Assembly: GCA_009691525.1 (NCBI GenBank)
Contig: SICG01000014.1
Coordinates: 1-44,181, forward strand
Reading direction: 5' to 3'
Source: Candidatus Latescibacterota bacterium
GTDB taxonomy: Bacteria > Latescibacterota > UBA2968 > UBA8231
DNA: 44,181 nt
The number at the start of each line of letters is the position of its first letter. The stretch's first letter is position 1. Positions 11,951 to 19,996 of this stretch are shown in pieces. The translations under genes and the position numbers were made by a program. The notes under the pieces are model-generated. The model was not told the DNA's origin, did not search any database, and saw only the letters and a list, made by a program, of their open reading frames with translations.

Positions 11951-11980
11951 AAGCTAAGGTGAAGGCCGCGCTTAAGTCAA
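11951..11980 (-). promoter_or_regulatory. Possible sigma70 promoter for the S55/beta-propeller pair
   Basis: On the minus strand TTGACT (11975-11980) is followed by an 18-base spacer and TAGCTT (11951-11956), about 25 bases before the GTG start. The -35 is good and the -10 is poor. It sits back to back with the better plus-strand promoter at 11992-12019. Confidence 0.4.
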
Positions 11981-11991
11981 GGTGGAGGCCC

Positions 11992-12019
11992 TTGACAAAG
12001 GCTCTATCTGACCTATTCT
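11992..12019 (+). promoter_or_regulatory. Sigma70-like promoter for the HD-GYP/ftsY run
   Basis: A consensus -35 TTGACA (11992-11997), a 16-base spacer and -10 TATTCT (12014-12019). Transcription would begin near 12026 and leave a leader of about 66 bases before the TTG start at 12092. It is the only good promoter seen upstream of ftsY. Confidence 0.6.
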
Positions 12020-12091
12020 TAACTTGCGCACAGATCCTCACTTGGGGCCATGGGAGAGCGGGGAGTCTGCCGCAAGGCGAGGAGTTCTCCT

Positions 12092-12972
12092 TTGTACGAA
12101 ACGTACTGGGGGCTGCGTGAAAAGCCCTTTGAAAACACCCCGGACCCCCGGTTCTTCTATCAGTCTCCTGCCTGCGCCGAATTGTGGACCCGGCTGCTCT
12201 ATGTGCTCAAGGAGCGACGCGGCGCTGCTGGCCGAGATGGTGCGGCATCGCAACAGCGAACGCACCTTTCCCCAGCGGGCAGCCAACACCGCTCTGCTCT
12301 CCATGCGCATGGGGTTGGAGCTTGAATACGACGAGCGGCGCGTCCTCTCCCTGGGGCTCTGCGCCCTGATGCACGATCTGGGCATGGCGGGCCTGCCCGC
12401 TGAACTGTTGGAGGCGCAGCGCTTCACCCCCGAACAGCGGGCCCAGATCCACCGGCACCCGTTGGAATCCCAACGTCTAGTGCAGGCATTCGGCAAGGGT
12501 TTCACCTGGATCGGCAAAATCGTCGTCCAGGTCCACGAGCGGATCGATGGCACCGGGTACCCGGCCCGGCTCAAAGGGGAACAGATCCACGAATTTGCCC
12601 GCACCATCGGCCTGGCCGACACCTACGAGGCCATGGTGCATCCGCGTCCAGACCGGGAGGCGCGGGCGGTGTACCACGTGGTCAAGGAAATTATCGACCT
12701 GCGCAACACCCTCTTCGACCGCCGGCTGGTCAAGGCGCTGATCCACATCGTTTCCATCTTCCCCCTGGGCAGCCTGGTGCGGCTCAACAACGAGGAGGTC
12801 GGTCGGGTGGTGGGCACCAGCCGGTTGCGCCCCACCCGGCCAACGGTGGAGATCCTCTTAGGCGCGCGGGGCCGGCGCCTGAGTACCCCCCCGTCTGATC
12901 GTGCTCGAAGAGGAGCCCATGGTCTACGTGGTGGACCCGGCCATCGCCGAAAGCGTGCTTTACAAACAATGA
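12092..12972 (+). pseudogene. Frameshifted ExeA-like N-terminus joined to a degenerate HD-GYP domain
   Basis: Three reading frames must be joined to read this gene. From a TTG at 12092, 7 bases after AGGAG, one frame encodes MYETYWGLREKPFENTPDPR and on to LLYVLKERRG, the N-terminal signature of ExeA/GspA-type AAA ATPases. Near 12215-12232 the homology moves to the next frame, which encodes an HD-GYP-like domain (LCALMHDLGM, HERIDGTGYP, LADTYEAM). At a run of seven Cs (12886-12892) it moves again, ending LIVLEEEPMVYVVDP to the TGA at 12970-12972. Removing one C restores RRLSTPRLIVLEEEP. The ATPase core is absent, the first HD-GYP histidine is replaced (PQRAAN), and HHE reads VHE. It is either a decayed gene or carries sequencing indels. 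An uninterrupted caller would see 12024-12989. Confidence 0.7.
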
Positions 12973-12978
12973 CAGGCC

Positions 12979-13920
12979 ATGCTGAGTAAATTTTTCGACA
13001 AACTGAAGAGTGGGCTGACCAAGACCCGCGATGCGCTGGCCGAGAAGATCGCCGCCGTGGTGGGCAAGAGCGGCCGGCTCGACGAGCAGACCCTCGAGGA
13101 CCTGGAGGAGGTGCTCATCCAGGCCGACGTGGGTGTGGAGACCGCTGCCGAACTGATCGAGGAGTTGCGCCAGCGGGCCCGCCAGCAGGATTTCAAGGGC
13201 GACAGCGCCGAGGTGATCGGGCTGCTCAAGGATCACCTGGCCGGCATGCTGGACAGCGAGGACCAGGGCCTGCCCTTTGCCGAGCTGCCGGCCTGCCCCT
13301 ACACCATCCTGGTGGTGGGTGTCAACGGGGTGGGGAAGACGACTACCATCGGCAAGCTGGCCAAACGCTATGCCGAGGGGGGACACAAGGTGCTGATCGC
13401 CGCCTGCGACACCTTTCGCGCCGCGGCCGTGCCGCAACTGGAGATCTGGGCCGAGCGGGCGGGGGTGGATATCGTGCGCGCCCAGCAGGGGGCCGATCCG
13501 GCGGCGGTGGCCTTCGATGCGCTGGGAGCGGCGCAGGCGCGGGGAGTGGACGTGTTGATTGTCGATACGGCGGGCCGGCTCCACAACAAGGTCAACCTGA
13601 TGGAAGAGTTAAAAAAGATTCGCCGCTCCCTGGCCAAGCAGGACGCAGGGGCCCCGCACGAGACCCTGCTGGTGCTGGACGCCACCACCGGCCAGAACAC
13701 CCTGTCCCAGGCCCGCCAGTTCCACCAGGCCACCGAGTTGACCGGGCTGGTGCTGACCAAGCTGGACGGCACGGCCAAAGGCGGCATCGCCCTGGCCCTG
13801 CGGCGAGGGATGGGCATTCCGGTCGTGCTGATCGGGGTGGGCGAGGGGCTGGACGATCTGCAGCCCTTTGAGAGCCGCGCCTTTGTCGAGGCCATGTTGG
13901 GCAGGGGAGAACAGGCATGA
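12979..13920 (+). CDS. ftsY: Signal recognition particle receptor FtsY
   Basis: FtsY is the SRP receptor GTPase that docks ribosomes carrying nascent membrane proteins at SecYEG. The N domain covers residues 1-90. The G domain has the P-loop GVNGVGKTTTIGKLA near 113-127, ACDTFRAAAVPQLE near 143, the DTAGR motif near 196, TKLDGTAKGG near 257 and GVGEGLDDLQPF near 288. At 313 residues it lacks the long acidic A domain of E. coli FtsY, as in many bacteria. It begins 6 bases after the HD-GYP remnant's stop and overlaps the next gene by 4 bases. Identification is secure. Confidence 0.98.
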   Translation: MLSKFFDKLKSGLTKTRDALAEKIAAVVGKSGRLDEQTLEDLEEVLIQADVGVETAAELIEELRQRARQQDFKGDSAEVIGLLKDHLAGMLDSEDQGLPFAELPACPYTILVVGVNGVGKTTTIGKLAKRYAEGGHKVLIAACDTFRAAAVPQLEIWAERAGVDIVRAQQGADPAAVAFDALGAAQARGVDVLIVDTAGRLHNKVNLMEELKKIRRSLAKQDAGAPHETLLVLDATTGQNTLSQARQFHQATELTGLVLTKLDGTAKGGIALALRRGMGIPVVLIGVGEGLDDLQPFESRAFVEAMLGRGEQA

Positions 13921-14576
13921 AAAATGAACGCGACGAGGAACTGAGCGGCCTGCAGTACCTCAGCCAGGAACGGCCCGAGGCCATGCAGCACCTGCTGGCT
14001 TTTTTCAAGGAGTCGGGAAGACACCTGGACCCCAAGACCCGGTTCCTGATCTCGGTGGTCACCAAGGTGATCAATTTCTCGCCGCGGGGCCTGCGCCAGT
14101 ACCTGCCGCGCGCCCTGAAGGAGGGGGCCAGCCGCGACGAACTTATCGACGCCATCCTCTGCGCGTACCCGGCTGCGGGTCTGACCAAGGTGGTGGACGC
14201 CATCGAGGTGCTGCGCGAGCTGGACCGGGAGGGGAAGCTGGGTGCTCCGGCTGCGGTGGCTGCCGAGCAGGAAGCGCAGTGGATGCCGGTGCTGCGCGCC
14301 GAGGAGGTGCCGGCGGGTGAGGCGCGGGTAGCGAATGTGGGGCACCGGCAACTGGCCGTCTTCAATGTGGGCGGGGAGATCCTGGCCACGGCCAATGCCT
14401 GCGTACACCAGGGGGGCTATCTGGGGGATGGGTTTCTCGATGGCGAAGTGGTGATCTGCCCTTTGCACGGCTGGCAGTTCAATGTGCGCAGCGGGGCTTG
14501 TATCACCAGACCGGGACAACAGGTGAAGGCCTACGAGGTGCGGGTGCGCGAGGGGCAGGTGGAGGTGTTGGTGTAG
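13917..14576 (+). CDS. Fusion of an AhpD/CMD-like helical domain and a Rieske [2Fe-2S] domain
   Basis: A 219-residue cytoplasmic protein. Residues 1-100 resemble the carboxymuconolactone decarboxylase/AhpD helical fold (KTRFLISVVTKVINFSPRGL, then ALKEGASRDELIDAIL), but the CxxC and histidine of active AhpD are missing. Residues 115-219 form a Rieske domain with the cluster ligands CVH and CPLH in CVHQGG and CPLHGWQF. Such small Rieske proteins pass electrons to oxygenases or reductases; the partner here is unknown. The ATG overlaps the ftsY stop (ATGA), so the two are coupled, although no functional link is known. A clear terminator follows 41 bases later. Confidence 0.85.
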   Translation: MKNERDEELSGLQYLSQERPEAMQHLLAFFKESGRHLDPKTRFLISVVTKVINFSPRGLRQYLPRALKEGASRDELIDAILCAYPAAGLTKVVDAIEVLRELDREGKLGAPAAVAAEQEAQWMPVLRAEEVPAGEARVANVGHRQLAVFNVGGEILATANACVHQGGYLGDGFLDGEVVICPLHGWQFNVRSGACITRPGQQVKAYEVRVREGQVEVLV

Positions 14577-14617
14577 GATATCGGGCCGGGACAATGCCAC
14601 ACTGATGAGGTTAAAGA

Positions 14618-14654
14618 AGGCCCGATGGAGAAACTCCACCGGGCCTCTCTTATT
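14618..14654 (+). terminator. Rho-independent terminator after the ftsY operon
   Basis: A 13-bp stem with one mismatch (14618-14630 with 14634-14646) closes over an AAA loop and is followed by CTCTTATT. It separates the ftsY/Rieske unit from the promoter of the next one. Confidence 0.85.
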
Positions 14655-14670
14655 GCCCACCCCTTCCGCT

Positions 14671-14699
14671 TTGACCTAGCCCCGGGGGTTGTCTACTTT
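14671..14699 (+). promoter_or_regulatory. Sigma70 promoter giving a nearly leaderless mRNA
   Basis: TTGACC (14671-14676), an exact 17-base spacer and TACTTT (14694-14699). Only 7 bases separate the -10 from the ATG at 14707, so transcription should start at or next to the start codon. The alternative TTG start at 14689 lies inside the promoter, which argues against it. Confidence 0.65.
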
Positions 14700-14706
14700 A
14701 GACCTC

Positions 14707-15075
14707 ATGGACCCTCTCGATACACCGCCCCTCACCCCAGCCTCTGCTCGGCAGGACGAGGCCCAGCTTCCCATGGCCATCAACACCATGCAGCTCATCC
14801 TCGCCGAGAAACGCACCGCCCTCTCGCTCATGCGCACCGGGATCTCGGTTTTTGCCCTGCCGCTGTCGGTATTCAGCGTGCTGATCGCCACCTCCAGGTA
14901 CTACGATATCGTCCACGTCTTCTATCTGTTTATCCCGCTCTTCCTCATCAACACCGCCCTGATCGTGCTGGGGGCGTACCTGATCGTCAGGGCGCTGCGC
15001 AAGATCCACACCTTTGACAGGATGATCGCCGAGTTGAAAAAGAAAAACCGCTCCCTCGCCCCCTTCATCGAATGA
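14707..15075 (+). CDS. DUF202-like small membrane protein
   Basis: A 122-residue protein resembling the YidH/DUF202 group. The signature LAEKRTALSLMRTGISVFALPLSV runs into the first membrane segment, and a second segment follows (FYLFIPLFLINTALIVLGAYLIV), with a basic cytoplasmic tail. The function of the family is poorly known. I prefer the ATG at 14707 to the TTG at 14689, because the promoter -10 lies between them. The stop overlaps the next gene's ATG by 4 bases, coupling it to the lyase gene. Confidence 0.8.
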   Translation: MDPLDTPPLTPASARQDEAQLPMAINTMQLILAEKRTALSLMRTGISVFALPLSVFSVLIATSRYYDIVHVFYLFIPLFLINTALIVLGAYLIVRALRKIHTFDRMIAELKKKNRSLAPFIE

Positions 15076-16724
15076 CACCCGCCTCCCATCCCCGCCTCTA
15101 TTTCACGGCCGCCGACTTGCCCCGCCTGCGCGCTTTGCGCGGTGCCGGCCACCACGCCCGGATCTGGCAGAACTTGGAAACCTCTGCGGCCTGGTGCCTG
15201 GGTCGGCAACCCCGCCAAGAGCGCATCGCCTCCCTCTCGCCCGATCCGGTGTACGAGAACCTCTACGACCGGTTCTACGCCATCATGGCCGACCTGGCCA
15301 TCACTGAACACCTGGCTTTTGCTTACGTCCTCAGCGGCAAAGACACCTACGGTGAGGCAGCTAGGCAGTGGACCCTGGCCAGTTGTCGCGCCTGGAGTCC
15401 CGAAGGGGAGGAGCCCCCGGACGGAGGCAAGGCCTATGCGGTCTCGCGTCTGCTCAAGGGCATTGCCGTGGGGTACGATCTGGCCTGGGAGTGTTTCAGT
15501 GCAGGGGAACGCGAGGAGATACGCCAGACCCTGGCCGGCATCGGGCAGAACTACTGGGAAAACTACTTCGCCACCACGGCTATCGCTGGCCCCGACTTCC
15601 ATGCCCACCACGCGGTGGTCGAATGGAGTTCCTTCGGGGTGGCGGCCCTGGCCCTGCTGGGCGAGGTGCCCGCCGCCGAGGTCTGGCTGGAGGCGACAAC
15701 GCGCAAGTTCGAGGAGCACCTGCTGCCCCTGGGTCTGGCCCCGGATGGGGCCCAGGTGGAGGGCGCCACCTTCTGGGCCTCAACCATGCAGTACCGGCTC
15801 TTCTTCATGGATGCCCTGCGCCGGGTGAAGGGCCGCGATCTCTTTGCCCAATACGCTCCCTACATGAGCGCCGACCTGGCCCTGGCCGCCATCGCCCTTC
15901 CCAAGGAACCCGGCCACGACCAGGATCATCAGAGCGTGATCCTCGAACCCAGTTACGGCCAGCTCGACTACTATGCCCCGGTGCTGCTGGCCCTGGCCCG
16001 CGAGTACCGCCGGCCCCTGCTCCAACACCTGGCCCTGTGGGACCGCTCCCTGGGGGCCCTGCAGCACACCCGCTACGCCACCCCGCACGGCGAGGCCCTG
16101 TCTTTCTCCATGGGTGGATACGCCTATCTGTGGTACGACCCCGAGTTGCCGGCTGGGGTAGAGGAAGCGCCCCGCTCCTACTGGTTTCCCTCGGTGGAGG
16201 AGGCGTACCTGCGCGCCTCCTGGGAACCGGGCGATTTGCTGGTGGGGGTGCGCAAGGGGGAGGTGGTGATGCACGCCGGCGGCCAGACCCTGCTCATCGA
16301 GCCCATTACTTGGCGGGATGCACCAGCCGGTCTGCGCATCGAATCCCTGGAAGACGACGGGGCGCGGTCCCTGATCCGCTGCGCCGGCCCTGAGGGTCGC
16401 TCGCTGAGCATCTCCTTGGACCGACCCTCGCGCACCCTGCGCTTGGAGCGGCGCGTTCCCGGCCCCTGGCAGTGGTGGAGCCACGCCTGCCCCGCAGTGG
16501 AGGGCAAGATCCTGAAATGGGATCAGGCGCAGTTGCAGCTACAGACCGGCGCCCTGCAGACCCTCGATCCCACCGGCTTTACCTCGCAGCTCTCCGTGGG
16601 CAACGGCCTGCTGAAGATCGCCGACCCAGCGCCCCGCCACCTGCCGCTATTAACCATGGTGCCTGATGACCAAGGCTTGATCGCGCTGGAGATCCGCCCC
16701 TCCAACCCCAAAGGACCCCGCTGA
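15072..16724 (+). CDS. Heparinase II/III-like polysaccharide lyase family protein
   Basis: A 550-residue protein opening with HPRLYFTAADLPRLRAL, the usual start of heparinase II/III and DUF4962-type alpha/alpha-toroid lyases. The helical toroid spans about 1-310 and contains the conserved FHAHHAVVEW segment (near 175-185) where these lyases place catalytic His and neighbouring residues, and PDGAQVEGATFWASTMQY near 220. The C-terminal third looks like the beta-sandwich domain (YWFPSVEEAYLRASW, VVMHAGGQTLL). Such enzymes cleave uronate-containing polymers by beta-elimination. The substrate cannot be read here, and no signal peptide is visible, which suggests cytoplasmic action on short oligosaccharides. 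It lies 1 base before a PIG-L deacetylase gene, consistent with amino-sugar polymer catabolism. Confidence 0.78.
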   Translation: MTPASHPRLYFTAADLPRLRALRGAGHHARIWQNLETSAAWCLGRQPRQERIASLSPDPVYENLYDRFYAIMADLAITEHLAFAYVLSGKDTYGEAARQWTLASCRAWSPEGEEPPDGGKAYAVSRLLKGIAVGYDLAWECFSAGEREEIRQTLAGIGQNYWENYFATTAIAGPDFHAHHAVVEWSSFGVAALALLGEVPAAEVWLEATTRKFEEHLLPLGLAPDGAQVEGATFWASTMQYRLFFMDALRRVKGRDLFAQYAPYMSADLALAAIALPKEPGHDQDHQSVILEPSYGQLDYYAPVLLALAREYRRPLLQHLALWDRSLGALQHTRYATPHGEALSFSMGGYAYLWYDPELPAGVEEAPRSYWFPSVEEAYLRASWEPGDLLVGVRKGEVVMHAGGQTLLIEPITWRDAPAGLRIESLEDDGARSLIRCAGPEGRSLSISLDRPSRTLRLERRVPGPWQWWSHACPAVEGKILKWDQAQLQLQTGALQTLDPTGFTSQLSVGNGLLKIADPAPRHLPLLTMVPDDQGLIALEIRPSNPKGPR

Positions 16725-16725
16725 G

Positions 16726-17640
16726 ATGAACCCCAAAGCCACCCCTCGCGGCGAAGTGTTTGTGGAGCGGCGCGCCCCGGGCCGGCCCCACCAGGGCAAG
16801 GTCCTGGCCGCCATCCAGCCCCACTCCGACGACATGCCCATCTATAGCGCCGGCACCATCGCTAAACTTATAGCCGAGGGCTACACCGCGTACCTGATTC
16901 AAGTCACCAACGACGAGAAGTGCGGCCCTACCCATAGTTTTGGGGAGACCATCCTGGCCAACGAACACGACGTGGAAGCCCTGGCCAAGGTGATGGGTTT
17001 TAAACAAACCCTCTACCTGGGCTATCGCAACCATCTGATGGACGAGGCCCCGGCCGTGGAGATCCGCGCGCGCATGATCTTCCTGATCCGCGCCCTCAAG
17101 ATTGATACGGTATTCACTTTTAATCCTTGGGGCCACGGCGAGGAGAACCCCGACCACTGGATCACCGCCCAGGCGGTGGAGGCGGCTTGCTGGATGGCCG
17201 GCAATCCCAAGGATTATCCCGAGCATCTGGCCGCCGGAGTCATGCCTTATTCCGTGAGGGAGAAATACTACTGGACCGCCCGCCCCGGCCAGCCCTACAA
17301 CCGGGTGGTGGATATCAGCGACTACATTGAGCAGCGCATCGACGCCAACCGCGTCAACCAGGCCCAGGGCCCGGCCGGCAGCCTGGGCTCGCGGCTGCGA
17401 GCCCGGCTGGCGGCGGAAGGATTGCACCTGCCCGAGCTGGGGAACGACGACGACACCGCCGACCGCGAGTACATCCGTCTCTTTTGCTGCACCGCTGCCC
17501 GCGAACTGGGTCAGCAGTACGGGGTGGAGTACGCCGAGCCCTTTTATTACGTGCCACCCGCCGGCAGCGTGTACGGCTTTGCCACCGGCGAGGAAGTCCA
17601 AGCCTACATCGACACCCACGCCAAGCCCCTGCGAGGCTGA
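16726..17640 (+). CDS. PIG-L (LmbE-like) zinc deacetylase
   Basis: The LmbE/PIG-L family removes acetyl groups from N-acetylglucosamine-type sugars using one zinc ion. The 304-residue protein has the metal motif PHSDD near residue 27 (usually PHPDD) and the downstream HGEENPDHWITAQAVEAA, which supplies the third histidine, near 139-156. There is no signal peptide. It follows the lyase gene by one base, and the pair could depolymerise and deacetylate an amino-sugar glycan; that role is inferred from context. It ends with TGA at 17638-17640, in the same frame as the following small gene. Confidence 0.88.
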   Translation: MNPKATPRGEVFVERRAPGRPHQGKVLAAIQPHSDDMPIYSAGTIAKLIAEGYTAYLIQVTNDEKCGPTHSFGETILANEHDVEALAKVMGFKQTLYLGYRNHLMDEAPAVEIRARMIFLIRALKIDTVFTFNPWGHGEENPDHWITAQAVEAACWMAGNPKDYPEHLAAGVMPYSVREKYYWTARPGQPYNRVVDISDYIEQRIDANRVNQAQGPAGSLGSRLRARLAAEGLHLPELGNDDDTADREYIRLFCCTAARELGQQYGVEYAEPFYYVPPAGSVYGFATGEEVQAYIDTHAKPLRG

Positions 17641-17994
17641 CCGGCGGAGATCTATAACATCTACTGCGATCTGAAAGAAGGCATCAAGGACGCCGACTTC
17701 AGCGATGCAGTACACGCTTTTCTGGGCAGGTTAAAGCAGGAGGGCCGGGTCGCTGCCTATCGGGTGACGCGGCGCAAGCTGGGCCTGGGGCCGGCCCAGA
17801 TCCCCGAGTGGCATCTGGTGCTGGAATTTGAAAACATGGCCCAGATGGACCAGGTCTTCGCCGAGGTTTCCTCGCGTGCCAAACCGGTCGAATCCTTCCA
17901 CCTGGCGGTCAATTCTAAGGTGCGGAATCTGATCTTCTCGCTCTACCGGGATTTCCCCGACCCAGGGCGGGTGCGGGGACAGGAGCAGTTCTGA
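17641..17994 (+). CDS. Small DUF6614-like protein without a recognisable start codon
   Basis: The frame directly after the deacetylase stop encodes AEIYNIYCDLKEGIKDADFS, then RRKLGLGPAQIPEWHLVLEF and a tail AVNSKVRNLIFSLYRDFPD. This reads as one complete small protein of about 116 residues, similar to the family I know as DUF6614 (recalled, not searched). Homologous proteins would be expected to start near MEIYNI, but the codon before GAG ATC TAT is GCG, one change from GTG. The only standard in-frame start is GTG at 17764, which would remove the first 40 or so conserved-looking residues. It is either a lost start codon, unusual initiation, or a sequencing error. Function unknown. Confidence 0.6.
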   Translation, partial: PAEIYNIYCDLKEGIKDADFSDAVHAFLGRLKQEGRVAAYRVTRRKLGLGPAQIPEWHLVLEFENMAQMDQVFAEVSSRAKPVESFHLAVNSKVRNLIFSLYRDFPDPGRVRGQEQF

Positions 17995-17997
17995 GGC

Positions 17998-19995
17998 TCA
18001 GAACACGATGCTCGACACCGCCTTGGAGATCAGCGCCACGGCGATGGAACTCATGCCCACCAGCCCCATGCCGCAGGAATACCCGGCCAGCAGGATGGGG
18101 GTGTAGACCCGCCAGCGCGCCTCGCCGAAACGGCGCTCAAAGTAGTAGCGGCCCAGCAGGGCGCCGGCCAGATTGAGCATGGAGAAATGGGGCCAGGCCC
18201 CCAACCCGCCGATGAAGCCGTAGAAGAGGGTGATGGGCGCGCGCAGCAGGGAAACCAATCCCAACACCCCGCAGCTGCTCACCAATCCGGTCAGGACGTA
18301 TTGCCAACGCACGATACCCTGGATCAGGCTCTGGCCGCCGGCATCGGGCAGCGTGGACTTGACCCAGAAGGCCTGCATGGTGGCGTGGAAGGGCCAGAAT
18401 TTCTGGACAAAGGGATAGGTCGAGGAGGGGATGGGCCCCAGCTTCCAGATGAAGGACCAGAAGATGAAGCTGCACCCGAACATGATCAGCATCGCCACCG
18501 CAGCCAGCTTGACCACACTGCCAAAATGGGTGCGGGTCAGCTCCAGTTGCTTGAAGGCCGCCACCTCGCCGCTCGAGTCGAAGAGGGGGATGGGCGCAAA
18601 CCACACCGCCGCGCCCTGGTATCCGGAGAGGTAAAAAGACCCCTCCCGCAGATAGGGGAAAGAAGCGCCCTGGGGGCTGCCGGTCAGCCCAATCATGCGC
18701 GCCCCGATATAGGAGAAAACCGGAGTGCAGACAAAGCCGAAGAAGGCGCTGATCCACCAAGGGAATTCGGGTACCAGGAAATGGACCAGCACCACAAAGA
18801 GGGAGGTGCTGCAGGCCCAGATCAGCAGTGCCTTGTAGATAGCGATATCCCCCCGACCCGCTGGCAGTTCGCCCTCTCCCTGCCGTCTGATCCCGCGCAT
18901 CTTCGCCAGGGTGCGGCCCACCATCCAGAAACCCATCAGCGCCACCAGCACCGCCCCGCCGATGGAAAAACTCAGCCAGAAGTCGAAGGAGTTGGAGATC
19001 ACCGTGGGCAGGGCCGACATGCCCGGCTCCCAGGTGTGTAACACCCCAAAACTATAGAGCAGCGGATTGGCCACCAGATTGACCAGCAGCGAGGCCGAGG
19101 CGCTGCCCACCGCAATCCAGAAGGGCAGCACAAAACCGATGATCACGTGGCCCAGGTCCGTGCCCACCCCCATGATCCCGGCCGGCATCAGCGCCCGCAT
19201 CGGCACCGTCAGGTCGATGAAGGGAATGGGCAAGAGGGTGACGGCTTCGGTGAGGAAGATGCCCGACAGGGTGGGGATCACCACGTAGAACAAACCCCAG
19301 ATCACCCCGATGAACGCGCCGATGCTGAACACCTCCCAGCGCCAGCCCTCACTCGCCTGCGAACTCTCGGCCAGGGCCGTGGCCCCGCCGGCCTGCACCG
19401 AGGCCATGGGAAAGGGCAGGCGCTCGATGTCGTTGGTGATGCGGAACATCACATAGCCCAGCGAGAGGCTGTTGATCTTTTGCAGCACGATGACCAGCAG
19501 CAGCAGCCCGATGGGTTTGATCCAGGCCGCATCCAGGAAGGTGCGCTGCAGCAGAGCCTCGGAACCCCGGGGGGGCACCACCCACTCGGGGATGTAGCGA
19601 TGCAACTCGTCGGCCTGCGGCGACTGGACGAGGAACTGATCCCAGATCAGGCTGCCAAAGGGACCACCAAAGAGATCGGCCCCGGTGCCGAGTTTGCCGC
19701 CCACCGCCACCAGACCGCCGGCCACCCAATAGAGGATGATCACCTCCTGGATGCGCAGCCGGACGAAGGAGCGTTTGGCGATCTCGATGAAGAGGATGAG
19801 GGTGACCCACTCGGCTCCCCCGGCCATGCTCTGCCCGGTGACCAGGCCCAGGTAAATAGCCCCCGGCAGCATCAGGAAACCCACAAAGAGGGCGGCCCAT
19901 ACCGTCTTGAGGCTGAAGCCCGGGGCAAACTGCAGATCCTCGGGGATCAGATTGAAGCCTGACTTGTCCTGCGGTTTGGGTTCAGTGCCTGCCAT
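17998..19995 (-). CDS. OPT-like multispanning membrane protein (DUF6785/DUF6784 type), second of pair
   Basis: A 665-residue polytopic protein with roughly 14 hydrophobic segments, beginning FAPGFSLKTVWAALFVGFLMLPGAIYLGLVTGQSM, which recalls oligopeptide-transporter (OPT) entry helices. It shares the motif YIPEWVVP with its neighbour, whose version is YIPEWLVPRD, so the two are related. The family is usually annotated only as DUF6785/DUF6784. A peptide or metal-chelate transport role is inference from OPT resemblance. The start is the ATG at 19995 (MAGTEPKPQ), one base after the previous stop and preceded by GGGGA. The open frame extends to 20052, but that part overlaps the neighbouring gene. 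Confidence 0.82.
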   Translation of the reverse strand: MAGTEPKPQDKSGFNLIPEDLQFAPGFSLKTVWAALFVGFLMLPGAIYLGLVTGQSMAGGAEWVTLILFIEIAKRSFVRLRIQEVIILYWVAGGLVAVGGKLGTGADLFGGPFGSLIWDQFLVQSPQADELHRYIPEWVVPPRGSEALLQRTFLDAAWIKPIGLLLLVIVLQKINSLSLGYVMFRITNDIERLPFPMASVQAGGATALAESSQASEGWRWEVFSIGAFIGVIWGLFYVVIPTLSGIFLTEAVTLLPIPFIDLTVPMRALMPAGIMGVGTDLGHVIIGFVLPFWIAVGSASASLLVNLVANPLLYSFGVLHTWEPGMSALPTVISNSFDFWLSFSIGGAVLVALMGFWMVGRTLAKMRGIRRQGEGELPAGRGDIAIYKALLIWACSTSLFVVLVHFLVPEFPWWISAFFGFVCTPVFSYIGARMIGLTGSPQGASFPYLREGSFYLSGYQGAAVWFAPIPLFDSSGEVAAFKQLELTRTHFGSVVKLAAVAMLIMFGCSFIFWSFIWKLGPIPSSTYPFVQKFWPFHATMQAFWVKSTLPDAGGQSLIQGIVRWQYVLTGLVSSCGVLGLVSLLRAPITLFYGFIGGLGAWPHFSMLNLAGALLGRYYFERRFGEARWRVYTPILLAGYSCGMGLVGMSSIAVALISKAVSSIVF

Positions 19996-19996
19996 C

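Noticed and set aside
17638-17640. TGA as selenocysteine joining the deacetylase to the DUF6614-like protein
   Set aside because: The deacetylase ends naturally here, the next frame begins like an independent N-terminus, and no convincing SECIS hairpin follows.
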